From the NCBI RefSeq assembly GCF_024105665.1, contig NZ_JAAAMK010000007.1, positions 1 to 64,000 on the forward strand: a DNA stretch of 64,000 bases. The letters run 5' to 3'. Shown here piece after piece: positions 61,692 through 64,000 of the stretch (position 1 is the first letter of the stretch; every line of letters begins with the position of its first letter). The DNA comes from Aliihoeflea aestuarii. Its GTDB lineage: Bacteria > Pseudomonadota > Alphaproteobacteria > Rhizobiales > Rhizobiaceae. The position numbers and the translations under genes are program-made. The notes beneath the pieces are model-generated. The model was not told where the DNA came from, made no database searches, and saw only the letters and a program-made list of their open reading frames with translations.

Positions 61692-62687
61692 ATGTACAGC
61701 CAAGGCCTGATCGGCGCGAAGACCGAGACGACGGAGGACGAATCCTTCCTTGCCGCCTTTCAGGCGCGCATCGATGCGGAGGAAAAGATCGAGCCGAACG
61801 ATCCGATGCCAGTCGGTTATCGGCGCACGCTGATCCGCCAGATCGGCCAGCACGCGCATTCGGAAATCGTCGGCATGCTGCCGGAAGGCAACTGGATCAC
61901 GCGCGCGCCGTCCCTTAAGCGCAAGGCGGCCCTTCTCGCCAAGGTGCAGGACGAGGGCGGACACGGGCTTTATCTCTACTCGGCGGCTGAGACGCTGGGC
62001 GTTTCCCGCGAGCAGATGACCGAGGAGCTTTTGTCCGGCAAGGCGAAATACTCCTCGATCTTCAACTATCCGACGCAGACATGGGCCGATATCGGTGCGA
62101 TCGGTTGGCTGGTCGACGGCGCGGCGATCATGAACCAGATTCCGCTCTGCCGCTGTTCCTACGGTCCGTATGCGCGCGCGATGATCCGCGTGTGCAAGGA
62201 GGAAAGTTTTCACCAGCGCCAGGGCTACGAGATCATGATGACGCTCGCGCGGGGAACGCCCGACCAGAAGGAACTGGCGCAGGATGCGCTGAATCGCTGG
62301 TGGTGGCCTTCGCTGATGATGTTCGGTCCGCATGACGGCGACAGCCAGCATGGCGACCAGTCGATGGCGTGGAAGATCAAACGCTTCACCAATGACGAGT
62401 TACGCCAGCAATTCGTCGATTCCACCGTTCCGCAGGCCCAATATCTTGGCCTGACGCTGCCTGACCCGGACCTGAAATGGAACGATGAGCGCGGTCACTA
62501 CGATTTCGGCGCGATCGACTGGGACGAATTTTGGCGTGTCGTGAAGGGCGGCGGGACGATGAACAAGGAGCGCATCGCAGCGCGGAAGAAGGCATGGGAT
62601 GACGGTGAGTGGGTGCGCGAAGCCGTGCTTGCCCATGGCGAAAAGCGCAAGGCACGCCGCGAGGCGGCGAAAATGGCGGCGGAGTGA
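61692..62687 (+). CDS. paaA: PaaA, catalytic subunit of ring 1,2-phenylacetyl-CoA epoxidase
   Basis: A 331-residue ferritin-like diiron protein which binds phenylacetyl-CoA and epoxidises its ring. Helices with the diiron ligands are visible, among them [25 protein letters not shown] and [17 protein letters not shown]-like segments ([15 protein letters not shown]). The CGGAGGA site is five bases ahead of the ATG at 61692. Next genes are VOC, paaB and paaC; the remaining paaD and paaE are outside the window. Confidence 0.95.
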   Translation: MYSQGLIGAKTETTEDESFLAAFQARIDAEEKIEPNDPMPVGYRRTLIRQIGQHAHSEIVGMLPEGNWITRAPSLKRKAALLAKVQDEGGHGLYLYSAAETLGVSREQMTEELLSGKAKYSSIFNYPTQTWADIGAIGWLVDGAAIMNQIPLCRCSYGPYARAMIRVCKEESFHQRQGYEIMMTLARGTPDQKELAQDALNRWWWPSLMMFGPHDGDSQHGDQSMAWKIKRFTNDELRQQFVDSTVPQAQYLGLTLPDPDLKWNDERGHYDFGAIDWDEFWRVVKGGGTMNKERIAARKKAWDDGEWVREAVLAHGEKRKARREAAKMAAE

Positions 62688-63094
62688 TGCAAACGTTGCG
62701 GTCGATGGCGGTGTTGCAGGTACGCAGTGTTGCGCGCTCTGTGGCATTTTACGAGGCGCTGGGCTTTGCCAGCCATGGCGGTTGGGGCGATCCGCCCCTG
62801 TTTGCCATCGTCCAGCGGGGTGACGTGACCATCGCACTGGACAAAGCGCGGGCGGATGATCCAATCCCGCTGAACCAATGGTGGGCTGTCTACATCTATG
62901 TCGACGATGCCAAGGCGTTGCGTGAAGAGTTTGCGACATTGGAACTGCGGCAACCGACCGAGATGCATTTTCCTCAACATTATGGCTGCATTGATTTCGA
63001 CGTGGTCGATCCGGACGGTCACCGCATCGCGTTCGGCCAGTCGCTGCACCCGGTTCCCGGACCGGGCCTGAACGAAGACCGTGGACGAGGATGA
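62687..63094 (+). CDS. VOC (glyoxalase/bleomycin-resistance) family protein inserted between paaA and paaB
   Basis: A 135-residue beta-alpha-beta-beta-beta fold protein: VLQVRSVARSVAFYEALGFASHGGW is the first module, and YIYVDDAKALREEFATLE with FDVVDPDGHRIAFGQS the second. The pattern of the last strand (DPDGHRIAFGQ) is typical of VOC proteins with a metal-binding Glu/Gln replaced by Gln here. Its ATG overlaps the paaA stop by one base (TGATG). No paa role is known for this family; a binding or detoxifying role for ring epoxide products is a guess. Confidence 0.85.
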   Translation: MQTLRSMAVLQVRSVARSVAFYEALGFASHGGWGDPPLFAIVQRGDVTIALDKARADDPIPLNQWWAVYIYVDDAKALREEFATLELRQPTEMHFPQHYGCIDFDVVDPDGHRIAFGQSLHPVPGPGLNEDRGRG

Positions 63095-63107
63095 CGGAGT
63101 TTTGACG

Positions 63108-63395
63108 ATGGCCAAGAACGAAATTCCGCTTTGGGAAGTCTTCATCCGGCCCCGCAACGGCCTCGCGCACAAGCATTGCGGCTCGGTCCATGCAGCCGAC
63201 GAGGTAATGGCGCTTCAGGCTGCGCGCGACGTCTATACGCGGCGTGGCGAGGGCGTTTCCATCTGGGTCGTGCCGTCGGCATCGATCGTGGCATCCGATC
63301 CGGATCAGAAGGCCGAGAACTTCGAGCCGGCCGCGTCCAAGATTTACCGTCACCCGACCTTCTACGAAATCCCCGACGAAGTGGGGCACATGTGA
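63108..63395 (+). CDS. paaB: PaaB, small subunit of phenylacetyl-CoA epoxidase
   Basis: A 95-residue protein, normal for PaaB, which bridges PaaA-PaaC and the reductase. EIPLWEVFIRPRNGLAHKHCGSVHAADEVMALQAARDVYTRRGEGVSIWVVPS is the family core. ACGGAG precedes the ATG at 63108. Its stop codon overlaps the paaC start by one base (TGATG), showing coupling. Confidence 0.95.
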   Translation: MAKNEIPLWEVFIRPRNGLAHKHCGSVHAADEVMALQAARDVYTRRGEGVSIWVVPSASIVASDPDQKAENFEPAASKIYRHPTFYEIPDEVGHM

Positions 63396-64000
63396 TGGCG
63401 AATGAAGCGCTTCTCGCCTTCGTGCTGCGCCTCGCGGACGATCACCTGATCCTCGGTCATCGCCTGTCGGAATGGTGCGGCCATGCGCCGATGCTGGAAG
63501 AGGACCTTGCCATGCCGAACATGGCGCTGGACCTCATCGGGCAGGCGCGGGCGTTGTATCAATATGCGGCCGAGATCGAGGGCAAGGGACGCACCGAGGA
63601 CGATTTCGCCTATTTGCGGCGCGAGCGCGACTACACGAACTGCCTGATGGTGGAGCGCGCCAATGGCGACTTCGCGCATACGATGCTGCGTCAGCTTTAC
63701 TTCGCGGCTTTCATGGAGCCGATGTGGGACGCGATAGCAAAATCCAACGATGCGACGCTTGCCGGCATTGCCGAAAAGGCGGTGAAAGAAGTCGCCTATC
63801 ACATCCGCCACGCGGGCGAATGGGTGATCCGCCTTGGCGACGGCACGGAAGAGAGTGCCGTACGTATGCAGCAGGCCGTCGAGGACCTTGCGCCTTATAT
63901 CGATGAGTTGTTCGACGGCGACGAGGTGACGGCAGCGATGGCGGAGGCCGGGATCGCGCCCGAGCCCGCATCGCTGCGGGCGGAGTTCGACCGGACTGTG
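63395..64000 (+). CDS. paaC: PaaC, structural subunit of phenylacetyl-CoA epoxidase (cut by window edge)
   Basis: The first 202 of about 250 residues. PaaC forms a heterodimer with PaaA; it has the same ferritin-like fold but no functional diiron site. LRLADDHLILGHRLSEWCGHAPMLEEDLAMPNMALDLIGQARALYQYAAE and VKEVAYHIRHAGEWVIRLGDGTEES are characteristic. The ATG overlaps the paaB stop. The frame is open to the last base of the window. Confidence 0.95.
   Translation, partial: MANEALLAFVLRLADDHLILGHRLSEWCGHAPMLEEDLAMPNMALDLIGQARALYQYAAEIEGKGRTEDDFAYLRRERDYTNCLMVERANGDFAHTMLRQLYFAAFMEPMWDAIAKSNDATLAGIAEKAVKEVAYHIRHAGEWVIRLGDGTEESAVRMQQAVEDLAPYIDELFDGDEVTAAMAEAGIAPEPASLRAEFDRTV

Overview
The window is a 64 kb piece of a GC-rich chromosome (or large replicon) of a heterotrophic alphaproteobacterium, most likely in the order Hyphomicrobiales (Rhizobiales). 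The reasons are the gene content and order (rutR with preT/preA and hydA, pob-pca and paa clusters, glpRDK, a B12-uptake cluster under a cobalamin riboswitch), the rhizobial-style GC-rich palindromic repeat, a chain of TTTCG repeats in front of glpD, and the large number of solute-uptake systems. The genus cannot be fixed from the sequence alone. Most of the window is ordinary catabolic and transport gene content. I see no CRISPR array, no tRNA or rRNA gene, no prophage and no recognisable defence island.

Layout. 1-1133: edge of an IS481-family insertion sequence, then two small unknown genes. 1195-4291 (-): a PhnCDE-type ABC importer with a fused double permease. 4487-5695 (-): membrane diguanylate cyclase. 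5760-8141: an ArgE-type deacetylase followed by two headless remnants, an M24 (DoeA-like) peptidase and a class III aminotransferase, joined by what looks like one deletion through a divergent gene pair. 8222-11848: small SMR-like transporter, small proteins, amidase, topoisomerase IB. 11856-14852 (-): CHASE3-like histidine kinase, CheY-like regulator and REC-histidine kinase. 15001-18822: small membrane protein, MscS channel, Ldh-family dehydrogenase. 18891-22744: glpR-glpD-glpK. 22745-28832 (-): btuB-btuF-btuC-btuD-exbB-exbD behind a cobalamin riboswitch. 29115-35570: Opp/Dpp-type ABC importer with a Tat-exported binding protein and fused ATPases. 35593-36285 (-): FAH-family hydrolase.

36447-51928 is a reductive pyrimidine catabolism island. 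PreT/PreA reduce uracil or thymine, HydA opens the dihydropyrimidine ring, the M20 amidohydrolase removes the carbamoyl group, and the aminotransferase consumes beta-alanine or beta-aminoisobutyrate. An AGCS symporter, a DMT exporter and an NMT1/SsuA-type ABC importer provide transport, and RutR is the likely regulator. Two TTGaCCAnnTGGTCAA-like sites lie in front of preT and of the aminotransferase gene.

51980-64000 is aromatic catabolism. An AraC-type PobR and pobA convert 4-hydroxybenzoate to protocatechuate. pcaC, pcaH, pcaG and pcaB cleave the ring and carry it forward, with a RelBE-like toxin-antitoxin pair sitting between the two dioxygenase subunit genes. paaZ is read leftward; paaI, paaR, paaX, then paaA, a VOC-family gene, paaB and the start of paaC run off the right edge (phenylacetyl-CoA epoxidation). 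The most unusual features are insertions of foreign or accessory genes into tight catabolic operons (TA in pca, VOC in paa, a DUF559 gene plus a 50-bp-arm palindrome in the pyrimidine ABC operon, a small secreted protein between preT and preA) and the truncated divergent pair near 7.1 kb.
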